A stretch of 64,000 nt of DNA from the NCBI RefSeq assembly GCF_000003815.2, contig NC_049980.1, positions 31,965,779-32,029,778 of the forward strand, written 5' to 3'. The position numbers were made by a program, and so were the translations under genes. How positions within the stretch are numbered: position 1 is the stretch's first letter; each line of letters opens with the position of its first letter. This document shows positions 25,308-37,800 of the stretch, in pieces. Below the pieces are notes generated by a model that had not been told where the DNA came from, did not search any database, and saw nothing but the letters and a program-made list of their open reading frames with translations. Source of the DNA: Branchiostoma floridae (lineage: Eukaryota; Chordata; Leptocardii; Amphioxiformes; Branchiostomatidae).

Positions 25308-25430
25308 CAAGTTGACGATGGTAGCTTCTAGACCGACCTACAGTTGATAGATTGGCGGATAACTTATGGGAGTTGTTTCGAGATTAGGAAATCCAGCTTG
25401 TGAGTGGCCGCCATCTTGGCTCTAAATATA
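25308..25430 (-). other. UBAP1: Predicted UBAP1 5' non-coding exon
   Basis: On the minus strand, the segment from the YY1-like motif down to AACTTG followed by GTACGT (donor at 25307-25302) looks like a first exon. It would splice to the acceptor TTTTTCAG just above 24308. It contains a 15-codon upstream ORF starting MAATHKLDF from the ATG inside the YY1 motif. No transcript data are available, so the 5' end is a guess. Confidence 0.5.
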
Positions 25431-25443
25431 GGATGTGACGTCA
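25406..25443. promoter_or_regulatory. Candidate UBAP1/MVD divergent promoter elements: YY1 and CRE
   Basis: GGCCGCCATCTTGGC at 25406-25420 is, on the minus strand, the AAGATGGCGGC YY1 consensus often found just downstream of a transcription start. A perfect palindromic CRE, TGACGTCA, follows at 25436-25443. No TATA box is obvious. The MVD start codon is about 530 bp away in the other direction. Confidence 0.55.
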
Positions 25444-25976
25444 CTATCATCAATTTCCTCAATTCTTACATTTTTCCTGGGACAACAGCTTTACTAAGGA
25501 CAATAGCTTTCATCTTCTGTATCTAGTCGGCCCTACAGTACCAAATATGACAGTAAACATCCAAACTTCTACACATAACCTTTCACCGCGAAAATTCTGC
25601 TAGTCATATGACACATGAGGGTGAAACCATTGTGAGGGGAACCAAGTTGGCAATTCAGTTAAACTAGATCTAAATAAAGCATAGTTATGATAGTAAATAG
25701 TTATGGAATGTGTAAATTCAACATTATAATTGTATTAAAAATGATATAGATCAGATATCATTTGCGTCTAAGAAAAATATTTGAACATAACGAAATGGGT
25801 AAAAGTTAAATATTAAGGAATGGATTGTTCCGTGTTGTGACCTTTGACACTTTTAGGTTCACGTTAAGAAATTCGTGGCCAGCCGAGCAGCTAGCAAGGT
25901 TCATCCTTTCTTTTTCTGTTCCGAAGCTAGGAAAATCGACAACAAGGACATTAATTGCAGGGACAGAGAAAAAGTG

Positions 25977-28327
25977 ATGGAGAACGGTCGTGCAAATATG
26001 AAACCAGTCACTGGTATATCACAAGGTAAGAAAATGTCGTATGATTTGAGCGTTATGTTGTGAACTGAAGATATCGGTGACAACTTTCTAGCAAACCTTT
26101 TTTTCGCGAGCAAAACGTACGTGTATATAGAACACAAAATGATTCATTATATCACAGTCATAACAACAACATGATATACAATCAAAAGTTGAGGATCAAC
26201 TGATTATAAAATTCATTTTAAAAAGGTGAAACGAAGGAGGCCAGATGTGCGTGCCATCCTGACAAACAGTGGCACCGCTGTGTGCTGGCCCCTGATTGGT
26301 CAATTGAGTGGTCACACCACGGATCTTGCCACAACTTACGTTATAAGTTAGCACATGTACATCACATTGTCATTTAGCACTACTTAGTGCTTTAATACAA
26401 CGCAGATAGGATTGATCACATACTTATTTATTTATCTATTTACTTGCTTGTTTCCCTATCGTTTTGGCAGAACTTAGGTCGTTAGGAAATGGTGAATTAG
26501 TTTTTTTCTAACAGACTTTCAGGTATAACACTTATAGTTACAATATGTGTCATCAAGGTTGAGGAGAGGGACAAAGATTATGCTAATTGCATTTTGTAAT
26601 AAACTTATTTGCACAATTGATGACATATTCTAAGACAATTTTACATTAACCAAACTGTTTATAATAATCAATGTCGTAAGACAAGACTAGATGAATATGG
26701 TATGACCCATTTCAATGGCCTATGGGGATTTCCTTGTAGCTCAATTGGTAGTGGCCTCACATTTGAGCTCCTGGTTCCAATTAGTTTGTCACTGGGACAC
26801 CTGGGAAGGGCATCTCAGTTGGGGCTTCACCTGTTTTTATTTTCAGAAGGCACTGTCCTTTGCTGGAGGAGGTGCCTTGCAAGCACGTTAAATGGGATGG
26901 GCTAGCCACGCATTCCTGTAAAAAAAATCCTCTTACAGAAACAGTAAGTTTCTGACCAATGAGCCACTAGAGCCACTAGGCACTGAAAGGTGAACAACAA
27001 TAGCAGCAAAATTTCAATCTTGTCACTCTATGCAATAAAGCTAATAATATGTGATGATAAGATGTGATTTCATCACACACAAATGTGTGATGAAAAAAAT
27101 ATCACAATCAATCCCCATCAGTGATATCTCTGTTTGTTCTTCGCAGTGACGTGCACGGCTCCTGTGAATATCGCAGTCATCAAGTACTGGGGGAAAAGGG
27201 ACGAACAGCTCGTCCTTCCCATCAACCCCTCCCTCAGCGTCACTCTCTCTCAGGACCAGCTGTGCGCTCGCACGACGGTGGCCGCCAGCGCCGACTTCAA
27301 GCGGGACCGCGTCTGGCTCAACGGGCAGGAGCAGTCCGTGGATGCGCCCAGGCTGCAGAAGTGTCTCGGAGAGATCCGACGGCTAGCACGGAAGCGGAAA
27401 CACAAGGATGAGCGGGCAGGCGACTTGCTCGGGTCCTGTGTCCACGTCTGCTCGGAGAACAACTTCCCGACCGCGGCGGGGCTGGCCTCGTCAGCGGCGG
27501 GTTACGCCTGCCTGGTGCAGTCCCTCGCCAAGCTTTTCCACATAGACGGGGACGTGTCGCACATCGCCAGGCAGGGTTCGGGCAGCGCCTGCCGCAGCAT
27601 GTACGGCGGGTTCGTGGAGTGGACCATGGGAAGGCTGGAGGACGGGGCGGACAGCGTGGCGAAACAGGTCGCCCCCGCCGAGCACTGGCCGGAGCTGCGG
27701 GTGCTGGTGGCCGTGGTGAACGCCGGGAAGAAGGCCGTGGGCAGCACCGAGGGGATGCAGACGACCGTTAAGACGAGCGCCCTGGTGAAGTACCGGGCGG
27801 AGCACGTGGTGCCGTCGCGGCAAGAGGACATGAGGCAGGCCATCCTGGAGAGAGACTTCCAGACGTTCGGGGAGATCACCATGAAGGACAGCAACCAGTT
27901 CCACGCCACCTGTCTGGACACCTACCCGCCCATATTCTACCTCAACGAGACGTCCAAGCACATCATTCACCTCGTGCACAGGTACAACCGGCACCACGGG
28001 AAAATCAAGGCCGCGTACACGTTCGACGCCGGGCCCAACGCCGTGCTCTACCTCCTCCAGGATGACGTGCCGGAGGTGTTGGCTCTACTTCGCCACTTCT
28101 TCCCTCCTAGTTCCACAAACAACTCTGAACGCGAGTTTGTCCAAGGCCTGCCGGATGCGAACAGGAAGGATTTGCCGGCAGAATTGCTGAACTCGGTTGG
28201 TTTAGAGCCTTCTCCAGGCTCGGTACAGTACATCATCCACACCAGGGCAGGACAGGGTCCGCAAGTACTGACAGATCCACAACAAGCCCTGCTAGATGAG
28301 AAAGGATGGCCGAAGAAACAAAACTGA
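25977..28327 (+). CDS. MVD: Mevalonate diphosphate decarboxylase, exons M1-M2
   Basis: Catalyses ATP-dependent decarboxylation of mevalonate 5-diphosphate to isopentenyl diphosphate, the last step of the upper mevalonate pathway. M1 is 25977-26025 and M2 is 27147-28327 (TGA 28325-28327); the joined product is 409 residues (human about 400). Family signatures: [20 protein letters not shown] at the N-terminus, the GHMP-kinase-like ATP loop [50 protein letters not shown] and [10 protein letters not shown]. The DAG aspartate of the active site is present. The ATG at 25977 is chosen because M1 joins M2 in phase to restore VTCTAPVN; the reading frame also runs upstream, but only from a GTG. Almost the entire protein is one 1,181-bp, GC-rich exon. 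Confidence 0.96.
26294..26320 (+). promoter_or_regulatory. Possible NF-Y plus SRE-like pair in MVD intron 1
   Basis: GATTGG (inverted CCAAT box) at 26294-26299 is followed about 12 bp later by GTCACACCAC, one mismatch from the sterol regulatory element core TCACCCCAC. Vertebrate sterol genes often pair these sites. Here the pair is intronic, so this is a weak call. Confidence 0.3.
26728..26945 (+). mobile_element. tRNA-derived SINE (plus) in MVD intron 1
   Basis: The head TCCTTGTAGCTCAATTGGTA is a good RNA polymerase III A-box, and CTGGTTCCAATTAGT is a degraded B-box about 45 bp later. The body carries CACTGTCCTTTGCTGGAGGA and ends in a short A-rich tract. It shows the tRNA-related head plus unrelated body expected of a SINE. 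Confidence 0.65.
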
Positions 28328-28411
28328 TCTGTTTTTCACCATTCTCGTCAAGCCTGCTGCCTGTGTATATGTCAAGTGATGTATAGCATACCGGACTAAC
28401 ATACCACCATC

Positions 28412-28565
28412 CTTTTCTCCTTAGTGCTGGCCAGCTGTCAACAACCAATCACATGGCTTCCTACAGTCATGAGGCAACGTAGAGGCTGGTAACTTTTCCT
28501 CCAACCACTGGAGAGAGAGTATCTGATTGGCTGACGACTGGCCATGGCTCATGTAGCGAGAACGA
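28412..28565 (-). mobile_element. Palindromic repeat with CCAATCA arms (copy 1)
   Basis: GGCCAGCTGTCAACAACCAA with TCACATGG, and later TCTGATTGGCTGACGACTGG, form inverted arms around a loop. It is an inverted copy of the element at 41505-41690. The ATTGG/CCAAT motifs therefore belong to the repeat and should not be read as gene promoters. Confidence 0.6.
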
Positions 28566-28899
28566 ATTGAAAACCGATATACCAGGGTCATTGCTTGACA
28601 TGGACAAATGGTGGGCCTGGCATGAGAGGATATTTTTCATACGTACAAAGCTAGAACATTCAGAAAATCATACATGATATGTCTCTCTACTATTTCTAAT
28701 TACTAGTAATTATTTGTAGGTTTTTCAAACAAAATGTTTTGTATACCACTGATCAGTATGTCTGAAAAGCTAGATTTTTATCTGCAACAGTGCAAAAAAG
28801 ATCTACACATTGATGATCAATTTAGAGGTGAAAGTAATCAGTGTCATTGTAGAGACTTGTCCAAATGATCAACTCTCCTCCAATTCGCTTGTTATTTTC

Positions 28900-29055
28900 T
28901 TGGACCGGTAAGCCTCAAAACATGTGAACACCTGCCACCGGTATTGTCTGTTTATTTTCTGTTCAGTGGAAAATCTGGTCCACCGATATTTTTCAGTCTA
29001 ACAAGAAAAAAAACGGTTTTGTACCAGTACGGTGTAACGTTACCCACCCCTAGTT
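28900..29055. mobile_element. Fragment of ACCGGT-rich transposon
   Basis: Contains TTGGACCGGTAAG, GCCACCGGTAT and TTTTGTACCAGTACGGT, ending at TACCCACCCCTA. Related to the element at 14750-15200. Confidence 0.45.
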
Positions 29056-29559
29056 ACAACTGTAAATACCAGACATCTGTGCAACATAAGTCCAATCATC
29101 ATTTGACATCCCTTCATTCCCATTGAAGGGATGTCAATTGTGCAAATCAGGACATGATTGCTACAACCATTGAGAAAATGCTACAATACCTTAATGGTAA
29201 ACAATGGAAGCTTCGTAATTGTGACACGTGTAGGTTAGATAAACTAGTGTAGGTAAACGTGTAGGTAAACTGTAAAGGTGAATACATGAGTCAATTGTGC
29301 AGTACTGGGGTAAGAACACTTTGTTAGAGCTGGAAATATGTTTATAGGAAAAATGGAAAACATCTACCAAAAATTACAATGGGACTTTGTGTATACATCT
29401 ACAAGTACAAGTAGTCCTTTAATATCACAGAAGTCGCATTATTTTTGGTATTGACAAATAAACCTCTAATGTATTAAGCTTTCCCCAGTTTTATTTATTG
29501 ACGCAGTACTTGTCCTTAACGCTTCTGAGATTTGAAGTCTTTAGAACCTTAGTAATTGT

Positions 29560-29745
29560 AATAAGTATAAACACACACTACGTGTATGTCAATGCAACCC
29601 CCAATAGTGTGAGAACACAGAAAGCATTCGTCCAAAGAGCCATCCGACTGTGGAATTCTCTTCCACCTGACACACGTAATGCAGCTTCTCTGTCTTCATT
29701 CATGGCATGGATCTCCCTTGGGGACCCGTTCTCTGTATAACACCA
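29560..29745 (+). pseudogene. LINE polyprotein C-terminal fragment (plus)
   Basis: Encodes NSVRTQKAFVQRAIRLWNSL and PPDTRNAASLSSF, then WISLGDPFSV and a stop. The RxxxLWNSLPxxxRxAxSLxxF pattern is the C-terminal end of many non-LTR retrotransposon reverse transcriptases. Truncated, with no catalytic core. Confidence 0.75.
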
Positions 29746-30267
29746 ACAGTGTCAGTATTTACCATGTCATGTGTTATAGCGTGTACATACTTTGTAATAT
29801 ACTATGTGAACTTTTGTTGTATTATAGTACCTAAGTAATGTTAGCAATTGCTCTATGTAATAACATTGTATTTCTCTCCCTAGGTTCGCCCTTAACAATA
29901 GCCAAAAGTAACTAGTGTAGTTGGGTAACCTTGGATGATAGTACAGCCAAACGAATAAGTAATGACCCATTTATCATCATGTCATATGATACAAACATTA
30001 CTCTCATGGTGCCTCCTGGGAATGCACGAGTTGGTAAAGGAATATTACAGCCGTATTTATCCGTTCGGCTGACATTACAACTAGCCGTGGGCTATCACAA
30101 AGGGCTGGCCTTGGGAGAGAATACAAATACATCAAATAACATATTTATCATGTAATAGTGCATAAAATCTACGCAAAGTATAATAACAGATATATATACA
30201 TACTGTTATTGACTGTTGACCTAAACATTTCATGGCGTCTTAAGTATACCTCTATTAGTTTTTACAC

Positions 30268-30815
30268 AGAAAACGGGTCCCCAAGCGAGATCCAGACTTT
30301 TGTTTTGAATACAGAGAAGAATCTACGTGCGTTGGGTGGACGTGAGTGCCACAGTTGTATGGCTCTGTGGAAGAAAGGCTTTCTGTGTTCTGATACTTTT
30401 GGGGGTTTGAATTAACGGATTATTAGCATTTCTGAGACAATACCCTGATTCAATGGCAATTGTCCTGGTCGTTCTGAATGCTACGTAGCTGGTGTGGGCA
30501 ATGTTCGTTCAGCAGTTTGAAAAGAGCAGTCAGTGTGTGAAACTTACGGTGGAAGCTGAGCGATGGAAGACCCAACTGGATGTAGATTGTACGGTAGGGA
30601 TAAGGAAGTTCAGGGTGCCCGCCTTTCATTCTACCCACCCGATACTGAACGGATTCAACCAGTTTCTCGTCCCGTTTAGTGAGGCCAGACCAAACGATAT
30701 CTGCGTACACAGGTATGGTGAGGCGTTTAATATGCAGCTGTAGTATAAACGGTGTTGTTGTGCGTACATTAGGTTTCGTGACATGTTACCCAAACTGGAT
30801 GACGCAGTTGTCATT
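30268..30815 (-). pseudogene. LINE polyprotein C-terminal fragment (minus), frameshifted
   Basis: The minus strand encodes MYADIVWSGLTKRDEKLVES, PYRTIYIQLGLPSLSFHRK and FKLLNEHCP. After a frameshift it continues with SIRTQKAF and ends in ISLGDPF, the same ending as the fragment at 29560-29745. It is the same LINE family in opposite orientation. Confidence 0.75.
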
Positions 30816-31742
30816 GTAACGGGATGTTACCTCAATAAAAATAGAGATATTGTGTTTGTGTGTCTGTGTTTCCAGATATTTGCGGTCAGCATAGCTTTAG
30901 AACTTTTGGATGAATTGTAATAACATTTGGTATGTGGATAGGAGTTTGGAAGACTTCAGGATTTTGCATCTTTCGCCCTGGACATATAACGTTAGATTTA
31001 GATTTTTGTGTACGTTCACTACTATGCATAGAGTATGCAAATATACACAATATCAAGGTTCAAGGATGACATGTAGACATGGAATTCTGTCAAATGGAAT
31101 TTAAAACATACAATACGATATGTAATTTTTTCTTAAAAGAACGTCATTTAGAATATATTATGTTAATTAGACCCTTATTTGCACATTCAATTAGACATGA
31201 TAAGAATCATCTTGTGTCGAGTCGAGATGGCTGCCCATGTGTCCCTGTCGCTAATGGAGGTATGACGTCTTCGAACTGACGGATTATCCTCATGGGAACA
31301 TTACACAGGTGCATAGGCATTAAAATATATATCACATTCCAATGAGCACTACTTATGCTATCGTCGTCCTGTCTTTATCCATAACTTAAACTTTTCTCCA
31401 CATAGGCGAAACTGGAACTTTTTGCGTTTTCGTCGGGTGTATTGTTTGAATTGACAGGAGAAAATCGACGAGAAGAATTTTTTTTTTATACAGAAATCAT
31501 CATGAAGTTCGTCTAGGGCGTGGAACTGTATGCATCATCGAACATCATCGGGTCATTATACGTTTGTACATCGTCAACATTTCTCACTACCCATATCTCA
31601 CGGCTCACGCAATAGCTGAGGTGGGTCCTCCTTATCCACCTGAGTGTGTTTTTCATCAATTTCCCAATCCATAAAGTTTCTACCTTGACACGGAGTGTGT
31701 TTCAGTCGGACAGACGACACATACAGGAAAACATCTTCCACG

Positions 31743-31833
31743 ATGTGGCGGTTTTCCCGAACCGTTGGCATCTTGGTTCTGTTGGTCTGTTTCGGACATC
31801 CTTCTGAAGGGCGGACGTTACTTCCCTCTACCA
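31743..31833 (+). CDS. P1: start codon and signal peptide
   Basis: Starts at the ATG at 31743 in context CACGATGT. It encodes MWRFSRTVGILVLLVCFGHP followed by SEG: a basic n-region, a hydrophobic core and a likely cleavage site near SEG. Left at GTGAGT (31834). Phase 1 fits P2. Confidence 0.85.
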
Positions 31834-34800
31834 GTGAGTAGTCTCTAACGGAAATTAAACAGCAATATGTGGATGCTAGTGGTGTGTTAGGGTGTAAGTT
31901 GTGAGTTTCAAGTCAATTCAGTTGAAGAGTTCTGCCTGTCTTTGAAGTTAATATCAAAATGAACGGATAAAAGTACAGACTGCGATTTTGATCTCCACAA
32001 ACAGAATCACCGACTCTACCAGATTGGAATTTCTGACCCTGACACACATAAAGCCACAATTTTCATTTGTTGTATCTTCAATGTATGTGTTGCAATATGT
32101 GTCTTGATGTACGGTGGAATTGGCCAAACGAGTTTTGCGTTTCATGCGTAGTTTTACGCGCTGAAAACTAAAGGCTGACAGTGTTTAAAAGATGTGCATG
32201 TGTTTGTTCCATCACGTCTTCTCCTCTGTCCTGTTGTCAATGATTGCCAGATCAAATATGCCACGAATACGAGTTTATAAAAAATCTCTTAATATTCCAT
32301 TGCCACGCCTTTATTTTATATTGACATATTATAGTTTAGCGTTATTTTCTTTTTCTAGTCTGCCTAATGCAACCAATGTAAGAAGTGTTCCTTTTCGTTG
32401 ACACCATGTTTCTAAATATCAAATTCGGGAGAGTATCTATACAGTATGTTTTTTGTGTGTTTAGACACCATATTCAAAATTCAACCATCTAAGTCTTAAT
32501 GTCACACAATAACAGAGGGCGTCACCCCATGTTCCTTTGTGTTTGCCCAGTGCTTTTTGGCAATTCTGGCAAAGCTCAATCTATCATCGTCTGGCACACA
32601 AAGCGTGTTTTTTTTTGTGGAGAAACATCATCACCATTTATTCAAACCTTATTGTCAAATCGGGCATTGAAAAACATACGCTAGTCAGTCTATGAGTCGA
32701 ATTTTAATGTAAGTTCATCTGTGACGGTAATTAACATTATGTTGCAAATTTAAACATTATATCCGTACACAAAATAAAGCGCTTACCAACAAGATTTCGA
32801 TCAGTCCTCTGATCCTTATCAAGTTGAAATGGCTCAAAGCTCTTTATTTTGTGTACGGATATAAAGTTTAGAATTGCAACATGATCTGAGCCGAATAAGA
32901 CTTAGCTTGTATTACCTGTTGTCTCCAGTTGGGAACCTTGTACTTTAAACACTGCAATGTTAGACTTTTATTGCTTCCTGGACCTGGAAGGTTTTTTTGT
33001 TTTAGACCAAAACAAAATTACGTCGACTTTTGTATTGTGTACATTCTGTCTGTCACACAGAGGGACAGGAGTGGATGTGAATTTGCACCTTAAAATTATT
33101 TTCTTCGCTTGGCTGATTTAATTTTGGAATACTCATCTTCTGCACTTGAATAATGTATGTTGGGATGGCCCATTTTTGCACAGTGATTCTTTCGAAAATA
33201 ATATAATGACCAAATAGATCTTACCAGGTCCTTTATATTCTATTCCAATGATATAAGATGTTTGTTTGTTTGTTTGTTTGTTTGAACCTTTATTTAGTCA
33301 TGAGAAGCTCAAATTGGCCTGCAAGCCGCTTTTCATTGAGGTCAAGAGGGAGGTCAGGATCAGATCAGATATAATACAGATACAGATTACATTGAGTACT
33401 ATTAGATTTATCAACCTATATCATTACACATACATGGTACAAAACATATAGTGGTGCAGATGGCTCAGTGTTCATAGTCCGTGTCCGTTCGTTTGTGATG
33501 TCTTACTAGATATACATTTACAATGACTAATGCGTACTAGCATGTACTGGTTCAATTTCATCTCGCTTTTTAAGACAGCTGTATGTGTACGGAAATCAAA
33601 TAGTCTTAATAGCAGTCCCCTGTATGCGTCCTTCCAGACCCTACTCAAGGCTACATTCGGAGAAAAGACCACGCCTGTCCCGGCGGGCTGTTCAACATTA
33701 GTTCCCATGGGAACACGAACCTGGCGACTTGTGCGCACCTTTGCACGGCGTCGGGATCGTGCGGGGCGTTTGTGCACGTGCCAGGCGACTCCGCCAGCTC
33801 ATGCACACTCAAACAAGCATGTCCGACACCCGCCAACTTAACCGGGGCGGACCTGTACTTCAAGAGGCGTGAGTTTCACGGCGTTTGCTTTCTTGTGTAA
33901 AACACGTGTAATGCAATGAATCCGTACAAATTGCGTTTCTTTTCTTTACCATGCATTATTTATGTCTCATTCTCTTACTGGCATTTTGCGGTTCTCATGC
34001 TACTGATATTGATAACGATGTATACAGTTTTGACGTTGATAACGATACATTTCTCTTCTACAATTGATAATACATTCATTTGATACTGATGATCAACTGT
34101 TATCATGCTACTGATAACAATCCATTGTTCCGACATCTTTTCAATCTAAGAATCTAAGATAACTGAGAGTTCTGCTATTTTTAAGCTCATCCCTGGCCGT
34201 ATAGCGACGACGAAGGTAAAGGTGATTCTTTTATCTTCCGTTTCTTGAGATCAGAATCTACATAGGCATTGTTAAGTTTTTAGGTTCGTCGGACAGTCCA
34301 TTTAGTTTTATTAAATGATGCATCACTAGTACTACTTGTAGTAGGTGTGTATTCTAGAAGAGGCTGAATACTTTAATATATTTACATACAATGATGCCTC
34401 TACGTTATGAAGCGAACAGTTTAAACGCCAAATAGCAGTTACGCAAGCCACTGGGTGTGGTTTTGGACCTTTTCCAAAATCATATCCAGTTGCTTGAGTA
34501 GCTACTATTTGGCGTATCTTATTACCTGGCTGTCTAACCTTCATTGAAGTGTATAAAAACTGTAAGAATGAAGTGAAGTTGTTTTGGCATAATGTTCTTC
34601 GTCTTTTTATTGACAGTGTGCAATGCCACCGCCCCTCTTTCATGGAACCACACAGAATCTGTAGAGTCTGTGTTCACGTGAGTAGGCCGCTATTCTAAAG
34701 TAATCTCCAAGCAGACTCACCGGTGGCATGGCAGTATCAAAAGAGCCAAACAGTATCCGGATCCAGTTAACGTTGTCACATTGGTAAACATGCTTGGAGA

Positions 34801-37800
34801 TTATAGTGGACAATACAGCGAAAAAGTGGCTTAGAACCTTATAAATGTTACTTTACGGTAGTGTGACCAGTCGATCGAAAGCAATTGACAGCGTGTTTGA
34901 GTTGAAGTGAACAACAGTGTGACCTAGAACCCATGTTTAAATGTATGAGACATAATCTTTGTAGCTGGATGCCCGCTATGTTGATTGAAATTGTGCTTGA
35001 TTTTAGCAGTAAATATGACATCAATAGTTTTAGTTTATTATGATTGTGACGGTATATTGACCTTGAAAATGTGACCTTGACAAATACCACCTGTTTCACT
35101 AGGGGGGTTGACATCATCTTTATTGACATATAAACGCAACACATTTAAAATCAACATACAAGATGAGTTTAAAAGACGAAGAAACCTAGGCCGACCCCTT
35201 AATCAGAATAATACCAATTCTGGAGGGCGCAAGGTAAAACATCAGGTGTGCATCCGACTTTTTGATACATATAGCATTGCACAACGTTACATAGCAATCT
35301 TAGAGTGTATTGCACTGTAGCTTTTACAAGAATATTGCACTTAGACAAGATATATTGCACTTAAACAGGATATATTGCACTTAAACAAGATATATTGCAC
35401 TTAAACAAGTTAAAAGTCATCTGCTAGAGAATAACCCAGATGGGGACTGCCCAATGCTAAGAAATACTTCATTACTGAATATGTGTATAGGGTTGTACTA
35501 TATCTGTTTGATAAAGAAAGATCTTTTATTAAGCATTAAATTTGGAATTTTTAAAAGTCAGTTTGAATAATTTAAAACAATTTAAAAAAATTCTAAGTAT
35601 TTCTAAATAATTTTATAATTTTCTTAAATAATTTAGATAGGTTTAAACAGTTTTGAATTATTTCAATTTTTTTCAAACAGTCTTAAATAATTTTAAATAG
35701 ATTCAAATAATTTTAAATAATTCTAAATTGCTTTAAATTATCTTGAATTAATTTCAATTATTTTCAATTATTTCATTCTAAATTTTGAATTTGAATAAAT
35801 TTTGAATTCAATTTCTTTTCATATTTTCGCTTTTTAACTTTCGGCTTTAAGTTTTCAATTTTTAATCTTTAATCCCAAAAACATATTGTCGTTTTCTTCA
35901 GCATCGTCTGTCCTCCCGGCTGTGCGTCTGTCGCAACACCAATCTATGGTGACGGGATGTACAGTGCGGTAAGTACATGACTTCCAACTTATAATTAGTT
36001 TTCCATAGCAATTTATCTATATTAGGTCGTACCTCGACCGCAGTAACGTTCGATACGGATTTTCTGGACCTGGATGATAGTTGGGGTCAACCTTCTTGTG
36101 TTATCTATGGTGGCTTCTACCGTTGTGACGCGGGCTTTATAGAATCATTCCAGGTGCCCATGATTGAACCCATTCATGTTGAATGCATTCTTGTGGTCCT
36201 GTCCATGGTGATGAACCTGTTGTTGTAGTAACGCCTCCTTCCACTAGGTGATGTGACTGTTATACGACCACAGATTTGACAGATGAAGAGTCATTTTTGA
36301 TGTTATGTGTGTTTTGTTGTCTTTTAAATCACACGTTTACATCGAGCATCATACTTTACCAATGAAATTATGGCTCCCATAAATCCAATCCTGGCGGCTG
36401 TGATGGTGTAATGATGGAATTGGCCTATACAGTGTGGGGAAATACTTGAGATATGAAATAAAGATAAATGAGGGATTGTTTATCATGGCTTCACCATGCA
36501 TGTGTTCAATAGGACAGATAATCTACTAATGCTGTCATGTTCGAAGTGTTCAGCTATTTCTCTCTCACACGCTTCAGACCTCGCCCGTGTGTAAAGCGGC
36601 TGTTCATCACGGCTGGATCAGAGACGAGCTGGGAGGAGCCGTGACCGTCAGGAAGTACCCCGCTAACCTGGACGAAGACCCTCCCACCAGCACTCGCAAT
36701 GGGGTCACGGCACTGTGGTGAGTTAACACACACAAAGTACTTGACGTTAGAAAAGTATTTTAACCCTTACGCTGCCAGCGCCCACAGCATGCTTTCAGTG
36801 TCAGGGTTTGGCCACTGACCTCCGAACCGAAACCCGCGAACAAGACTGACGATCCTAACGTCCTGGTTCCCGCGCTACACGCGAGCATTACTATCTTCCT
36901 TTGGGTGGGGGTGGGGGGGGGGGGGGGTAGGGGGCATGAATATGGTTCTGGATTTGCATCTTAAGGCCCCAATTATGCTATCAATTATAAAAATACAGAC
37001 ATAGACGTGTGTGTGTGTTTGTGTGTGTGTATGCCTCATCTTGCCATTATCGTGACCAACGGACAGTTTAAGTAGCCTATGCATGCAACCTACTACATAA
37101 ATTGTCTAAGCAATTACTACCTTGTTAAAATAGAAATAACCTGACAATGTTTTACTTGGTTTACGAAGGTACCAAGGACTCAATGAGACATCTTATCATT
37201 TTGTGCACGGTATGTTCCAAACTACTATTCTCCTTTGAGTATTTCTCATACACTTGTTGTGCGTTGATAAACTGGTTTTTAAGTTTAGTTCTGAAAACTT
37301 TTACCGAGCACTAGTTTTGATCAGGATATATACTACGGCGTAATGTAGTGTAAGTGTAAGGATGCTGTAGTCGACAGTGGCCCTACATCAGCTTAGAAAT
37401 TGCCGGCAAAATCACCACTGTTATGCCAGTGACGAAGGGAATTTCTCAACGAACATTTATGTACCTATTTATCTTATTTTTGCCTTTTTAGTTAAGTATT
37501 ATGAGACATATACTATAATTTCAAGCTTTTTGTTCAAACAGTGGTATTAAAAGAAACTTTAAACTTAAGTTTTTTTCGTTGTTCTTTCCTTGAAACAATA
37601 TAGCTGCTTATCGGAGATTTAACTACGCAGATTTGATTGCTATATGGCAGATTTTGCTAGTGAAGATGCCGGTTGGAGTCTACGTCAATCCATTAGGATG
37701 CTAGTACTATAACGTTAGTAGTAGTGATGTGCGAGACTTCTCTCCGCTGACTGAGGACTGCAGGGTATGGAAAAATATAAAGGACTGTTTTAATGTGACT

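Larger units (their letters stand above)
28328..31742. other. MVD to polycystin-like intergenic region
   Basis: No host gene is recognised. It holds the MVD 3' UTR, a palindromic repeat (28412-28565), an ACCGGT-rich transposon fragment (28900-29055), and two opposed LINE 3' fragments (29560-29745 and 30268-30815). The last ~900 bp before the P1 start codon show no identifiable repeat. Confidence 0.55.

Noticed and set aside
25875-25976. Possible N-terminal extension of MVD upstream of 25977
   Set aside because: The open frame continues upstream but only from a GTG codon; no in-frame ATG is present, and ATG 25977 gives a family-typical length.
26735-26800. tRNA gene on the plus strand
   Set aside because: Good A-box but defective B-box and no consistent cloverleaf; part of a longer SINE.
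27491-27997. 168-codon minus-strand open frame inside MVD
   Set aside because: Antisense shadow of the MVD exon; composition follows MVD codon bias.
33530-33841. 103-codon open frame overlapping P2 in another frame
   Set aside because: Lacks the phase continuity and Cys pattern that the P2 frame has; it crosses LINE sequence and the acceptor.
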